From: Thalassotalea atypica
GTDB taxonomy: Bacteria > Pseudomonadota > Gammaproteobacteria > Enterobacterales > Alteromonadaceae
Assembly: GCF_030295975.1 (NCBI RefSeq)
Contig: NZ_AP027364.1
Span: 1,426,001-1,490,000, forward strand
Length of the DNA stretch: 64,000 nt
Direction of reading: 5' to 3'
Of this stretch, positions 27,830-37,095 are shown in pieces. The number at the start of each line of letters is the position of its first letter. Within the stretch, counting starts at the first letter, position 1. A program made the position numbers and the translations under genes. The notes beneath the pieces were generated by a model that saw nothing but the letters and a program-made list of their open reading frames with translations, was not told where the DNA came from and did not search any database.

Positions 27830-28151
27830 TGTCAGGACGACACAGGAAATGGATTCCTGTTCAAGGACACTTCAGGATGAAGTTAGCGACATGATGTTGC
27901 ATAGGAATAGCTTAACATGGATGTGGATTAACTAAGGATAGTTAATTTCAGGAAGAAAAAAAGGATAGCTTACACATTGACGTGTGATGTACTCAGGAAG
28001 CAGTGCATGCCTAGGAAAGGTGAAGGACAGTGAAAGGATTCATTAGGATATACTAGGGAACAGTTTTTCAGGATGAAGCGGGAACACTATATGTGTGCAG
28101 GAAGCGCATAAGCTAGTTACGAAAATGCGGCTCATTGGGCCGCATTTTTTT
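27830..28151 (+). ncRNA. csrB: CsrB-family regulatory RNA (CsrA/RsmA sponge)
   Basis: About 320 bases contain 20 GGA motifs, most in AGGA, CAGGA or AAGGA context, at nearly regular spacing. Several sit in hairpin loops: CAGGAA-ATGGA-TTCCTG (27843-27859), ACTTC-AGGAT-GAAGT (27870-27884 region, identical to a motif in E. coli CsrB) and a 7-bp TTAACTA/TAGTTAA stem with an AGGA tetraloop (27928-27945). CsrB RNAs bind and sequester the translational repressor CsrA, so this RNA should relieve CsrA control of carbon storage, motility and biofilm genes. No ORF covers it. It ends in a classical terminator and has a GacA box upstream. The 5' end is estimated from the -10 and could shift by several bases. 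Confidence 0.88.
28123..28151 (+). terminator. csrB rho-independent terminator
   Basis: AAATGCGGC (28123-28131), a 7-base loop and GCCGCATTT (28139-28147) are followed by T residues to 28151. With A residues on the other side, it may also serve the minus-strand gene that ends at 28194. Confidence 0.9.
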
Positions 28152-28193
28152 GTCTGAAATTAATCTAAGATACATCTACCTTCCATGTATAGC

Positions 28194-29291
28194 TTAATAT
28201 TCGACTAACCCATTGTACGGTGGGTTCTTGCCTAGAATTGCCTGACTACCTTTTAATGAAAATTTATAACCACATAAACTAAAACTCCCTCTAAAAGCCA
28301 AGTGATTCAATAGTTCTTTGGTGTCTAGAGGTGAGAATTGAGCAAAATAATCTTCATGGTTTTCGACTTTGACAGACAATGTTCGCACAGATTTCTTGTT
28401 GTTAAACACTATTTCCGCACATGTATCATCGCCTTGTGCCACTGCTTGGGACCATAAACTGTCTTGGTCAGTTTCATCCGCTTGCCAGTGAATAAATAAA
28501 CCGGAGTACTCATTTATCATTAAAGAGAAATTGTCAGGAAACTCTACAGCGTGTAATCGAACTTTAGAAACTGTTTCTACTGCAGCAGGTGGTAATTCTT
28601 CACTTGTAATATCCTCACTGTCAATTGGACTACTTAGCAGACTAGAAATTAGCATGCCCACTAAGGCTACTGATAACACGCTTGCAATAGTAATTACAGC
28701 ATTCTTATTATTGAACAACAACTCTCTTATTTGCTCTCCTATGTCAGACTGAGTTTCACTAGTTGAGGCTGATTGTTTACTCGTGCTACTTTGGTGTATA
28801 TCGCTTTGATGAGAGTAGTGGATATTGACCTCTTGAGGTTCACCTACCAAGGAAGGTTCTATTCGTCTGCTGTGGTCATTGATGGCGGTTTGATATTGAC
28901 TTAAATCTACAGGTCCCAAATAGCCTAGGATGTAGTTTTTTCTTTGGGCGCTTGGGTATGTTAACAATAGTGCCAAAACCCCAAGTGGTAGCATCAGCAA
29001 CCAATAGCTTGCGACATGCCCAACAAATATTATGATCATGCCGCAAAGCACAAACAAGCCAGTGGCAATATACATCCAGTTCTTATTTAGTTGCGCATCA
29101 TTTAAACGACGAATAATGCTAAGTGCTGAAAACGCCGCTGTGGTAATGAGTACCATTAAGCTAAATACGATATTGTCACTACTCAGGGCGCTAAGCATGA
29201 TAAACGATAGATAAAGCGCTATATTTATGGCTAAAAAACGGTAGCGGTTATCGCTACCTTTTACACACAACATGGATTGAAAAAACTGCAC
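28194..29291 (-). CDS. Uncharacterised membrane protein, DUF805-like N-terminus
   Basis: The 365-residue protein is not assigned to a characterised family. The first ~125 residues hold about four hydrophobic segments with the RRLNDAQLNKNW element typical of DUF805-like proteins. A Ser/Thr/Gln-rich linker comes next (IHYSHQSDIHQSSTSKQ), then another membrane helix near 198-215 (AVITIASVLSVALVGMLISS) and a ~150-residue C-terminal domain likely outside the cytosol. Two cysteines there (CAEIVF, SLCGYKF) could form a disulfide. It is transcribed toward csrB. Confidence 0.7.
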   Translation of the reverse strand: MQFFQSMLCVKGSDNRYRFLAINIALYLSFIMLSALSSDNIVFSLMVLITTAAFSALSIIRRLNDAQLNKNWMYIATGLFVLCGMIIIFVGHVASYWLLMLPLGVLALLLTYPSAQRKNYILGYLGPVDLSQYQTAINDHSRRIEPSLVGEPQEVNIHYSHQSDIHQSSTSKQSASTSETQSDIGEQIRELLFNNKNAVITIASVLSVALVGMLISSLLSSPIDSEDITSEELPPAAVETVSKVRLHAVEFPDNFSLMINEYSGLFIHWQADETDQDSLWSQAVAQGDDTCAEIVFNNKKSVRTLSVKVENHEDYFAQFSPLDTKELLNHLAFRGSFSLCGYKFSLKGSQAILGKNPPYNGLVEY

Positions 29292-29330
29292 ATGGCCTCC
29301 AATTAGGAAAAATTACTCAGAACTATTTAT

Positions 29331-29630
29331 CTAAATTCGGTAAGGGGGAAGAAAAACGGAGTCAAGTTTGACCCCTTTGAGATAGATTATGCCTTGGTAA
29401 CTACTTTCACCGTCACCACTAAATTCGAAGTCGAATGCGCTTTGCATGAACAAGCCATTCTTTTTTGAAAATGAGGGGCGTGAATATTTTCGGGCTACAG
29501 CAATAAATTGTAACTTTTCTTTTTTACAATATTGTTGGGCATGAACCCTGCCAACTTCTGATATTTTTCTTAAATAAATAAAATACCAACATATCAAAAA
29601 GGCAATGAGCAAATAGTATATGTTTTCCAT
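29331..29630 (-). CDS. DUF3301 family protein
   Basis: The 99-residue protein has one N-terminal membrane helix (YYLLIAFLICWYFIYL) and a soluble part with HAQQYCKKEKLQFIAVARK and FEFSGDGESSYQGIIYLKG, the conserved DUF3301 blocks. The function is unknown. It follows the DUF3549 gene by 14 bases; these two genes next to truC are a recurrent gammaproteobacterial neighbourhood. Confidence 0.85.
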   Translation of the reverse strand: MENIYYLLIAFLICWYFIYLRKISEVGRVHAQQYCKKEKLQFIAVARKYSRPSFSKKNGLFMQSAFDFEFSGDGESSYQGIIYLKGVKLDSVFLPPYRI

Positions 29631-29644
29631 AATGTTCCGTTCAA

Positions 29645-30667
29645 TTACTGCTGATTAAAGAGTGATCCTATTGCTTTAGCTAAGGCATCGCTGCGTGTTT
29701 CTGAACGCATACAAACAAATATATTGGGCTTAATTGTAGGAATAGCAACTAAATCTTTAAAAATGGCAGGGAATAACGCTTTGTCATCCTCTTTAGCAAG
29801 TAGCTCTAAGAAAAGTGATACCAGTTCTTTGTCCTCAAATATCTCCCAACAACGCGTAGCCATTGTGATCAGCCAGTCTGGAGATAGGTTTCCTCTCTCT
29901 AGTATTGTCCGGAATAAGTTTTTAACTTGGTTCAAGTGAATTGAAGACGATAGTGCACGTACTAGGTGAAGTGTCTTATCTTGGTCAGTGCAGGAGTTGA
30001 TTTCTGCAATGAAGGCGTTAATTAGTTCATGCCCTAAAATCTGATTTTCAAGGGCAATGCAAAGAGGGAAAAGTACTTGACTGGGCAGATTCGGTAATGC
30101 TTTTATCAAATGATTTGTATTATCGTTATGGCTGACTCTTGCCGCGTAATCTTGCAAGCCTTGTAATCCTAAATGCTGCCATTCTTGCCAGTGCTTATGA
30201 CCACTCATGTATTGTTGAACTGACTCAAAATGTATTGACGCAGCCTGTTTTAGTTCGGCTTTTAAAATACTATTCAGCGCGGATAACTTATAGCCAGCAG
30301 GTGTGAAATGGTACGGGTTGCTTTTTAATAATTCTTCTTGTTTTTCCGTGGGATCAACCGACAAGTCTGAGCCTAATGCTTCGACAATAATCGCGATAAA
30401 GTGATTTCTGGCTCCTTGGTTCATCAGGCCTCGCTCATCAAGAGGCAGTTTTACAAACCACAAATAAGGCTCGGTATTTTGTTTTTGCCAAAACGCCAAT
30501 GCGACCCAAGCATTTCCCTGAGCAGGGAAAGGATAAGGTATTTGATTGAGTTCAATCTTGTTAAATTGATCTTTCGAGATCTTAGTGATTTTTCGGCCGA
30601 TATCAAAGACGCGATACTGAGCATTAGAAAGTGTTAGTAGCTCGGAAATTGTGGCAATCGTAGTCAT
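29645..30667 (-). CDS. DUF3549 family protein
   Basis: The 340-residue soluble protein has no signal peptide. The N-terminal half (AQYRVFDIGRKITKISKDQF, YPFPAQGNAWVALAFWQ, PYLWFVKLPLDERGLMNQGARNHFIAI) matches the DUF3549 pattern. The C-terminal half is a helical-repeat-like region (LHLVRALSSS, LFRTILERGNLSPDWLITMATRCW). No enzymatic motif is visible. It is divergent from truC and operonic with the DUF3301 gene. Confidence 0.85.
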   Translation of the reverse strand: MTTIATISELLTLSNAQYRVFDIGRKITKISKDQFNKIELNQIPYPFPAQGNAWVALAFWQKQNTEPYLWFVKLPLDERGLMNQGARNHFIAIIVEALGSDLSVDPTEKQEELLKSNPYHFTPAGYKLSALNSILKAELKQAASIHFESVQQYMSGHKHWQEWQHLGLQGLQDYAARVSHNDNTNHLIKALPNLPSQVLFPLCIALENQILGHELINAFIAEINSCTDQDKTLHLVRALSSSIHLNQVKNLFRTILERGNLSPDWLITMATRCWEIFEDKELVSLFLELLAKEDDKALFPAIFKDLVAIPTIKPNIFVCMRSETRSDALAKAIGSLFNQQ

Positions 30668-30724
30668 GTCAAAAAAAATTATTAAATTATGGCGGCATTA
30701 TAGGATAATGACGACTTAACACCA

Positions 30725-31510
30725 ATGCTAAACACGTATGTTATGAGTGAAATTGAACAACAATCTTTGTTCACAGAAAAGCCAACCCTAAAAATCTTAT
30801 TTCAAGATGAACATTTTGTTGCGGTAGACAAGCCATCTGGGCTGTTTGTCCATCGCAGTTTTATGGACAAAAACGAAATTTATTTTGCGCTGCAGTTGGT
30901 CAGGGATCAAATTGGTCAATATGTTTATCCACTGCATCGATTAGATAGGCCAACATCAGGCGTATTGTTATTTGCCTTATCAGAAAACGCTGCACGCTTA
31001 ATGGGACAGCAGTTTAGTGGGCGAAAAATTAAGAAAACATACTACGCTGTCGTCAGAGGGCATCTATCAGGCGCTGGGCAAGTGGATTACGCCTTAAAAG
31101 AAAAGCTAGATAAGCTTGGCGATAAGTATGTCAATGAAGATAAAGAGCCGCAACCTGCAGTAACTGACTATCAATGTATTGCACAGGCAAGCCTGCCCAT
31201 TCCTCTTGGTAAATACAATTCGGTTCGGTACTCACTCGTTAAGCTTAACCCGCATACAGGAAGACGGCATCAGATCAGGCGTCACCTTGCACATTTGCGC
31301 TATCCCATTATTGGTGACATCAATTACGGCGATAACAAACAAAACCCATTTTTCAATCAACATTTTGGTTTTAAGCGATTAATGCTGCATGCCCAGTCGT
31401 TATCCTTTGTGCACCCGGTTACGAAATGTCCGTTGACGATAACAGCTGCTGTTGATGAGTATTGGCAGGCATTATTTTCAAAGCTCGACTGGCATATTGA
31501 CTTGAATTAA
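30725..31510 (+). CDS. truC: tRNA pseudouridine(65) synthase
   Basis: RluA-family pseudouridine synthase without an S4 domain. The catalytic block YPLHRLDRPTSGVLLF places the nucleophile at D74. The later blocks PHTGRRHQIRRHLAHLRYPIIGDINYGD and RLMLHAQSLSF complete the domain. The 261 residues and absence of S4 fit TruC, which modifies U65 of tRNA-Ile and tRNA-Asp. A second in-frame ATG (30743) could also be the start. Confidence 0.92.
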   Translation: MLNTYVMSEIEQQSLFTEKPTLKILFQDEHFVAVDKPSGLFVHRSFMDKNEIYFALQLVRDQIGQYVYPLHRLDRPTSGVLLFALSENAARLMGQQFSGRKIKKTYYAVVRGHLSGAGQVDYALKEKLDKLGDKYVNEDKEPQPAVTDYQCIAQASLPIPLGKYNSVRYSLVKLNPHTGRRHQIRRHLAHLRYPIIGDINYGDNKQNPFFNQHFGFKRLMLHAQSLSFVHPVTKCPLTITAAVDEYWQALFSKLDWHIDLN

Positions 31511-31533
31511 TAATGTTTTGACAGAATATGGGG

Positions 31534-31559
31534 AAAAGAGAGCGATCGCTCTCTTTTTT
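31534..31559. terminator. Bidirectional terminator between truC and dapD
   Basis: AAAAGAGAGCGA (31534-31545) and TCGCTCTCTTTT (31546-31557) form a perfect inverted repeat with GCGATCGC at its centre. Runs of T on the plus side and A on the minus side suit termination of both convergent genes. Confidence 0.85.
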
Positions 31560-31583
31560 ACTTAAATGGAAAACCGAAGAATA

Positions 31584-32411
31584 CTATTCTTCAGTGACAG
31601 AACGTAATAAAGCGTTAATGCCCACTTTGGCGCGAGTTTTCGCATCGACTTTCTTAACAATAATTGCGGCGTATAAACTGTAAGTACCACATTTAGATGG
31701 CAAGTTACCAGGGACAACAACAGAGCCAGCAGGCACTCTACCATAGTGAACTTCACCTGATTCACGGTCAAAAATACGAGTGCTTTGGCCGATGTAAACT
31801 CCCATTGAAATTACTGCACCTTCTTCAACCACTACGCCTTCTACAATTTCAGAGCGTGCGCCAATGAAACAATTGTCCTCAATGATGGTTGGGCCTGCTT
31901 GAAGCGGCTCCAAAACCCCCCCGATACCAACGCCGCCAGATAAGTGTACGTTCTTGCCAATTTGAGCACACGAGCCTACCGTTGCCCACGTATCTACCAT
32001 ACAGCCTTCATCGACATATGCGCCGATGTTGACGTAGCTTGGCATAACAACCACATCCTTGCCAACGAAGCTACCCGTTCTTACTGTTGCTGGCGGTACA
32101 ATGCGTACGCCATCAGCTTCAAACATGGTTTGTGTATAGTCTTGATATTTTAATGGTACTTTGTCGAAATACTGACTTTTACCACCGTCTATTACTTGGT
32201 TGTCCCAAATTCTAAAACTAAGCAAAACCGCTTTTTTAAGCCATTGATGAACTACCCATTCACCGGCAATTTTTTCGGCTACACGTGCTGAGCCATCATT
32301 TAGTGCAGCCAATGCTTCTAATACCGCACTTTTAACTTCATCGGTCACCGTTGTAGGTGTAATATTCATGCGGTTTTCAAATGCTTCTTCGATTATTGAT
32401 GTCAAAGCCAT
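31584..32411 (-). CDS. dapD: 2,3,4,5-tetrahydropyridine-2,6-dicarboxylate N-succinyltransferase
   Basis: Transfers succinyl from succinyl-CoA to tetrahydrodipicolinate in lysine and diaminopimelate synthesis. The 275 residues match the family (274 in E. coli): an N-terminal helical domain, then the left-handed beta-helix ([50 protein letters not shown]) and a short C-terminal domain. It lies 22 bases downstream of glnD on the minus strand; the glnD-dapD-map grouping is usual in gammaproteobacteria. Confidence 0.96.
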   Translation of the reverse strand: MALTSIIEEAFENRMNITPTTVTDEVKSAVLEALAALNDGSARVAEKIAGEWVVHQWLKKAVLLSFRIWDNQVIDGGKSQYFDKVPLKYQDYTQTMFEADGVRIVPPATVRTGSFVGKDVVVMPSYVNIGAYVDEGCMVDTWATVGSCAQIGKNVHLSGGVGIGGVLEPLQAGPTIIEDNCFIGARSEIVEGVVVEEGAVISMGVYIGQSTRIFDRESGEVHYGRVPAGSVVVPGNLPSKCGTYSLYAAIIVKKVDAKTRAKVGINALLRSVTEE

Positions 32412-32433
32412 TGTGGAAATTCCTTCAAATTAA

Positions 32434-35061
32434 TTATTCAATATTGTCACACAGTTGATCAGTCAATTGTGTTTGCTCTTGTTCGGTTAATGCCAAATTT
32501 TCGGCGTTTGATACGATGAATACATCCTCTGCTCGTTCACCAAAGGTGGTGATTTTGGCCGAGTGGATGTTTATTTTTAAATTATGAAAAACCTGTGCAA
32601 AGCTTGCGAGTAGGCAAGGGCGATCAGTTGCTACAATCTCTAACAATGTTGAGCGCTTAGTGTCTGTGTCAACAAAGCTCACCTTTGTTGGAATATTAAA
32701 CTGCTCAAAGCGTTTTGATATCGGCAATATATTGACGCCATCTAAATCCGTTTTGTTTAATTCGTTGGTTAGCGTATGCACAATTTCTTTCGCCCTGTAT
32801 TGATCATCTATAGGCTTACTGCGTTGATCAAGTACAACAAACGTATTTAACGTGTAACCTGTTTTGCTGGTGATAATTTTTGCATCATGAATAGAGAGTT
32901 TTTTGTGTGCTAAAACAGAAACAGTATTGGCGAAAATATTTGCTATTTCTTTTGTAAACACGAACACTTCCGTTCCCCCCCTATAGGGAACCGGGCTGAT
33001 TAATACTAAGGGCTTACTGCGATCATGTGCAATGATATGTTTGGTATGCCAATCAATCTGAGTAGGGGAGTAACGTAAAAAATAATCCGCTTTAAATTCA
33101 TGCCAAAGTGTTTCTATCTCACTTTCATTGAGCGTCGTATTTGTTAGAAGCAAACTCATAGCTTCTTGTTGGTTTTCACGAATTTTAGCACGCATATCAA
33201 CTGGTTTTTCCAAACCTCGTCTGAAGGCGCGTTTGGTGGCAAAGTATAAATCTTCTAACAGGTTGGCTTTCCAACTGTTCCATAAATTTTCATTTGTTGC
33301 TCGCATATCGGCAACGGTTAGACAATATAAATAGTCTAAGTGTGCTTCGTCACGAACAATGTCACCAAATTGGCTGATCACTTCAGGATCTGAAATATCT
33401 CTTCGCTGGGCCGTAACTGACATGGTTAAATGTTGCTCAACTAACCAAGAGACCATACGACCATCGTGATCGTTTATGTTGTGCACTTTGCAAAAATCTA
33501 ACGCATCAACGGCGCCAAGTTTTGCGTGATCGCCGCCACGACCTTTGGCTATATCATGAAAAATGCCGGCTAGGTATAGCACTTCTGGCTTTCTGATCCG
33601 CTGCATAATTTTGCTGCATAACGGAAATTCATGATTATGCTCTGCTTGACTAAATCGATATAAGTTTTTGATTAATCGGTAACTGTGCTCATCGACAGAA
33701 TATGCGTGAAATAAATCAAATTGCATTTGACCAACAATTGCGCGCCATTGTGGTAAATAAACCGCTAATATACTGTGACGATGCATTAGGGTAAAAGGTA
33801 ACCCAAGCCCTCTGGGATGCTTAATGATTTCAATAAAGATGCGGCGATTTTCAGCATAATCAATAAGGCCAGAAATTAAGCGCCTACGTGCATTTCTAAG
33901 TAGCCTTAATGTGTCAGGGTGGAGGCCCTTGATTTGATTATTTTGCGCAATGGCTAGGAATAATTCCATGATTTTCACGGCGCTCATGAAAATACGCTGG
34001 CTTTTAACTCTTACAAGCCCGTCAGCGACGTAAAAATTTTTATCGATATCGATGATTTTACATGATTTTTTATGGTCTAAAATCTCAGATTCAAAATGCT
34101 GGAGTAGCATTTTGTTCAACTCTGCAACCCGACCAATGATGCGGAAAAAGCGTTTCATCATGCGCTCAACCGTTACTTTGCCTTCACCACCAAAGCCCAT
34201 CATTTCAGCAACGTCGGCTTGATAATCAAACAATAACCGGTTTTCACTACGCCCTGCTACATAGTGTAGCGCAAACCGCATACGCCATAAGTAATCCTGG
34301 CACTCCAGCAATTCGTTTAACTCATTACGAGTTAAGTAATTGTGCTCAACTAATTCTTCTAATGAGCCTGCATCAAAGTGTCTTTTGGCGACCCATGCGA
34401 TAGTTTGTATGTCACGCAGACCTCCGGGGTTAGCTTTAAGATTTGGCTCCAACGTATATGCGGCACCGTGATATTGTTGATGACGCTTTTTTTGTTCATC
34501 TCGTTTGGCGACAAAGAATTTTTTGGATGTCCAAAAAACATCTTCTTTGAGTAAAGGGTATAATTGCTCAGGTAATGCTTCATTGCCGGAAATTAACCGC
34601 ATTTCCATCAAGTTAGTTGCTACTGTGACGTCTTTTACTGCTTGTTTTAAGCATTCTTTAACGTCACGTACACTGTGGCCAATGTCGAGCTTTACGTCCC
34701 ATAACTGTGTGATGAATGCACCAATTTTATCTTCAAGAACTTGTTCAATTTTAGTCTGTGTTAATAAAAGAATATCGACATCTGAATGGGGGTGCAGCTC
34801 ACCGCGTCCATAACCTCCAACAGCAACTAAACTTATTTGGTATTCGTCTAGCTGATGCTGTACCCATAGCTTAGTTAAGATCAAGTCGACAAAACAGGCT
34901 TTGGCTTTAACCAAGTACTCCATGTCTTCTTCAACAAAAATGGATTGATGCCACTGATTAAACTCAGTGCTGAGGGCGCATATGGCTAGGCTATCAAGGT
35001 GAGGCGCTGTAAGACAAAGCGCCTCATGATACTGAGGTGGTATTGTTGTTATATTTTCCAC
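32434..35061 (-). CDS. glnD: [Protein-PII] uridylyltransferase / uridylyl-removing enzyme
   Basis: Nitrogen sensor that adds or removes UMP on GlnB/GlnK according to glutamine. The nucleotidyltransferase motif [15 protein letters not shown] (82-96) supplies D94 and D96. The HD domain is visible around residue 505 ([18 protein letters not shown]) and two ACT domains fill the C-terminal ~180 residues. At 875 residues it is within the family range (E. coli 890). Its substrate GlnB is encoded at 61564 in this window with the modified tyrosine intact. Confidence 0.96.
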   Translation of the reverse strand: MENITTIPPQYHEALCLTAPHLDSLAICALSTEFNQWHQSIFVEEDMEYLVKAKACFVDLILTKLWVQHQLDEYQISLVAVGGYGRGELHPHSDVDILLLTQTKIEQVLEDKIGAFITQLWDVKLDIGHSVRDVKECLKQAVKDVTVATNLMEMRLISGNEALPEQLYPLLKEDVFWTSKKFFVAKRDEQKKRHQQYHGAAYTLEPNLKANPGGLRDIQTIAWVAKRHFDAGSLEELVEHNYLTRNELNELLECQDYLWRMRFALHYVAGRSENRLLFDYQADVAEMMGFGGEGKVTVERMMKRFFRIIGRVAELNKMLLQHFESEILDHKKSCKIIDIDKNFYVADGLVRVKSQRIFMSAVKIMELFLAIAQNNQIKGLHPDTLRLLRNARRRLISGLIDYAENRRIFIEIIKHPRGLGLPFTLMHRHSILAVYLPQWRAIVGQMQFDLFHAYSVDEHSYRLIKNLYRFSQAEHNHEFPLCSKIMQRIRKPEVLYLAGIFHDIAKGRGGDHAKLGAVDALDFCKVHNINDHDGRMVSWLVEQHLTMSVTAQRRDISDPEVISQFGDIVRDEAHLDYLYCLTVADMRATNENLWNSWKANLLEDLYFATKRAFRRGLEKPVDMRAKIRENQQEAMSLLLTNTTLNESEIETLWHEFKADYFLRYSPTQIDWHTKHIIAHDRSKPLVLISPVPYRGGTEVFVFTKEIANIFANTVSVLAHKKLSIHDAKIITSKTGYTLNTFVVLDQRSKPIDDQYRAKEIVHTLTNELNKTDLDGVNILPISKRFEQFNIPTKVSFVDTDTKRSTLLEIVATDRPCLLASFAQVFHNLKINIHSAKITTFGERAEDVFIVSNAENLALTEQEQTQLTDQLCDNIE

Positions 35062-35076
35062 GGTACCTACATAAGG

Positions 35077-35865
35077 TTAATTGTTTAAAATTCTAGGGAT
35101 GGTGTCATCACTTCTTAACGTCAATATTTCACAACCGGTTTTAGTTACCACAATGGTGTGTTCCCATTGTGCTGATTTTTTGCCATCTGCGGTATAAACA
35201 GTCCAGTTGTCTTCTTGGTCTAAAATCGTATTAGCTTTTCCCATATTGATCATTGGTTCAACCGTAAAACACATGCCTTCTTTCATCTTGATACGTTCGT
35301 TATTTTTATAATGAACAATTTGTGGCTCTTCATGGAACTCTTTACCGATACCATGACCGCAATATTCTTTAACAATACCAAAACGACCTGATTTTTTTAC
35401 AAATTTTTGAATGGCTGTACCAATTTCGCCAAAAGCTACGCCAGGTTTCACTTTTTTCAAGCCCGTATAAAGTGCTTCTTGGGTAATACGACATAATCGC
35501 TGTTCATCAAGCGCTACATCGCCGATTAAAAACATCTTGCTGGTATCGCCATGGTACCCATCTTTAATGACGGTGATATCAATATTAATGATATCACCGT
35601 CTTTTAGTGGTGTATCATCGGGAATTCCATGACAAATTACGTTGTTTACAGACGTACAAATGGATTTTGGAAAACCGTGATAATCTAAAGGGGCAGATAT
35701 AGCCTCTTGTACTTTTTCGGTGTAGTCAGCACATAGCGTATTCAACTCATTGGTGGTAACGCCAGCCTTTACATAAGGCTCAATCATCTCTAGTACGTCA
35801 GCAGCTAATTTTCCCGCCACTCGCATTTTTGCAATTTCTTCTTCGTTTTTAATCGTGATAGACAT
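35077..35865 (-). CDS. map: Methionine aminopeptidase, type I
   Basis: Removes the initiator methionine from nascent proteins. The metal ligands are visible: D96 (NIDITV), D107 (YHGDTSK), H171 (CGHGIGKEFHEEP), E203 (TVEPMINMG) and E235 (WEHTIVV). The length is 262 residues. It starts the map-glnD-dapD minus-strand run. In many relatives map is directly divergent from rpsB; here a DsbA-fold gene lies between them. Confidence 0.96.
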   Translation of the reverse strand: MSITIKNEEEIAKMRVAGKLAADVLEMIEPYVKAGVTTNELNTLCADYTEKVQEAISAPLDYHGFPKSICTSVNNVICHGIPDDTPLKDGDIINIDITVIKDGYHGDTSKMFLIGDVALDEQRLCRITQEALYTGLKKVKPGVAFGEIGTAIQKFVKKSGRFGIVKEYCGHGIGKEFHEEPQIVHYKNNERIKMKEGMCFTVEPMINMGKANTILDQEDNWTVYTADGKKSAQWEHTIVVTKTGCEILTLRSDDTIPRILNN

Positions 35866-36089
35866 TCATTTTCTCTGTATTGGCTATTTATAATGTAGCC
35901 ATTAACTTTATACCTGTTTTGATGGCTTAGATTTTACATGGTTTTCAAGTTATTCCCAATGGGCATTACTTTTTTATAGGTATCCATTCTCGTTGGACAG
36001 AGCTAAAAAGCAAAAATATAAAGTAAGGCCTTAAATTGACCATAACCGTTTATGTCCATGTATTCTTTTACAACATCAACGTGGTGTAA

Positions 36090-36701
36090 TTAAGACGTAC
36101 TCGCTAATTCGTTATTAATGGCCTCGACAAACATCGCGGGATTCTCTAAATAAACACTGTGGTTAAGCAAAATTAGATCATCATTATTTATTAATAGGAA
36201 AGCTGGAATGGCGCTAGTTCCAATGATGTCTTGGAGCTCATAAACATCATGAATTGAGTGCTCTGCATCTTTTGAAAAGTTTTCAGACTTTAAGCATTTT
36301 GCTGGCGGAGACAATTTAAGTTTGGCAATGATAGGCTCAAGATCTTGCGCAGACTCTAACGGATTACCGTCAATAAAATGCGCTTGTTGTAATGCTTTTA
36401 ATAATTTGAATGCACTGTCAGATGATTTATTTTGTGCCCATGCCATGATGTTAGCGGCAATAGTCGAGTCTTTCGTATCAGCTAACAGTGATAAATAATT
36501 ATCACTAAATGTAACATTGCTCAACTCTTTAACTGCATCGATTGATTTCTTATCAACTTTGTTATCACCGTCAAAGTAGCCACAGTGCATTAATTGTATG
36601 GTGATGTTAGGTAGCTCTTTTTCTACTGCACTAACGAGTTCTGTTGAGGCATAGCTCCAAGGGCAATGGCTATCGTAAATAAAGATTAATTCAGCTGACA
36701 T
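36090..36701 (-). CDS. DsbA-fold (thioredoxin-like) cytosolic protein with CPWS motif
   Basis: The 203-residue DsbA-family protein resembles the FrnE/2-hydroxychromene-carboxylate-isomerase branch. The active-site region FIYDSHCPWSYAS has one cysteine (C13) and Ser in place of the second, so a two-cysteine redox cycle is not possible there. A cis-proline region is seen at IGTSAIPAFLLINND. No signal peptide is present, so it is predicted cytosolic; glutathione-linked isomerase or transferase activity is a guess. It is inserted between map and rpsB. Confidence 0.8.
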   Translation of the reverse strand: MSAELIFIYDSHCPWSYASTELVSAVEKELPNITIQLMHCGYFDGDNKVDKKSIDAVKELSNVTFSDNYLSLLADTKDSTIAANIMAWAQNKSSDSAFKLLKALQQAHFIDGNPLESAQDLEPIIAKLKLSPPAKCLKSENFSKDAEHSIHDVYELQDIIGTSAIPAFLLINNDDLILLNHSVYLENPAMFVEAINNELASTS

Positions 36702-36896
36702 AAAGGGATTTAAATATGAAAAATAATGATAATTCTAGCTGTTTTAATATTAATTTGAAATGCTAACTTTGTGAAAATGTGAAGCAATAAATACCTTTCA
36801 AATGAGATGAAAAAAATAAATTGCACGCTGATTGTCTTTATTGAGTTGAATTACCCATTCAGATGAAATGTTTTACTGGTGTTCGTTGGTGTAATG

Positions 36897-36905
36897 TGGT
36901 ATAAA
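36897..36905 (+). promoter_or_regulatory. Extended -10 promoter of the rpsB operon
   Basis: TGGTATAAA is an extended -10 element like the one before the helicase gene, with no strong -35. A start near 36912 gives a leader of ~180 bases before rpsB. The ~190 bases upstream, back to the DsbA-fold gene, show nothing else. Confidence 0.6.
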
Positions 36906-37007
36906 ATGCGCCGCTAAAAAGTCAGCTTAATTGTCTTATTAGCAAACTTAACTGTGTAGTAGCAAAATGTTACCGCACAACTTTTAAATTCACATACATC
37001 TATAAAA

Positions 37008-37093
37008 GGTATACCGGGGTGCTCAAAGCATTAATATGCTGATAGGAGTCGTGTATATCAGGTGTATGGACGCTTAACCCCAGAGGAATATAC
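37008..37093 (+). promoter_or_regulatory. Folded rpsB 5' leader, probable S2 autoregulatory element
   Basis: GUAUA (37009-37013) and GGGGU (37016-37020) can pair with UAUAC (37089-37093) and ACCCC (37077-37081). This puts the Shine-Dalgarno AGAGGAA in the internal loop of a long closing helix. A small AGCAU/AUGCU hairpin (37027-37040) branches inside. Gammaproteobacterial rpsB leaders (the t44/rpsB element) bind S2 and repress rpsB-tsf. Identity is inferred from position and fold, not from a family match. Confidence 0.6.
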
Positions 37094-37095
37094 AA

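Noticed and set aside
27830-28151. AGGA-rich stretch considered as a CRISPR-like or simple tandem repeat
   Set aside because: Unit spacing and flanks vary, spacers are not of fixed length, and the hairpin loops, terminator and GacA box fit csrB better.
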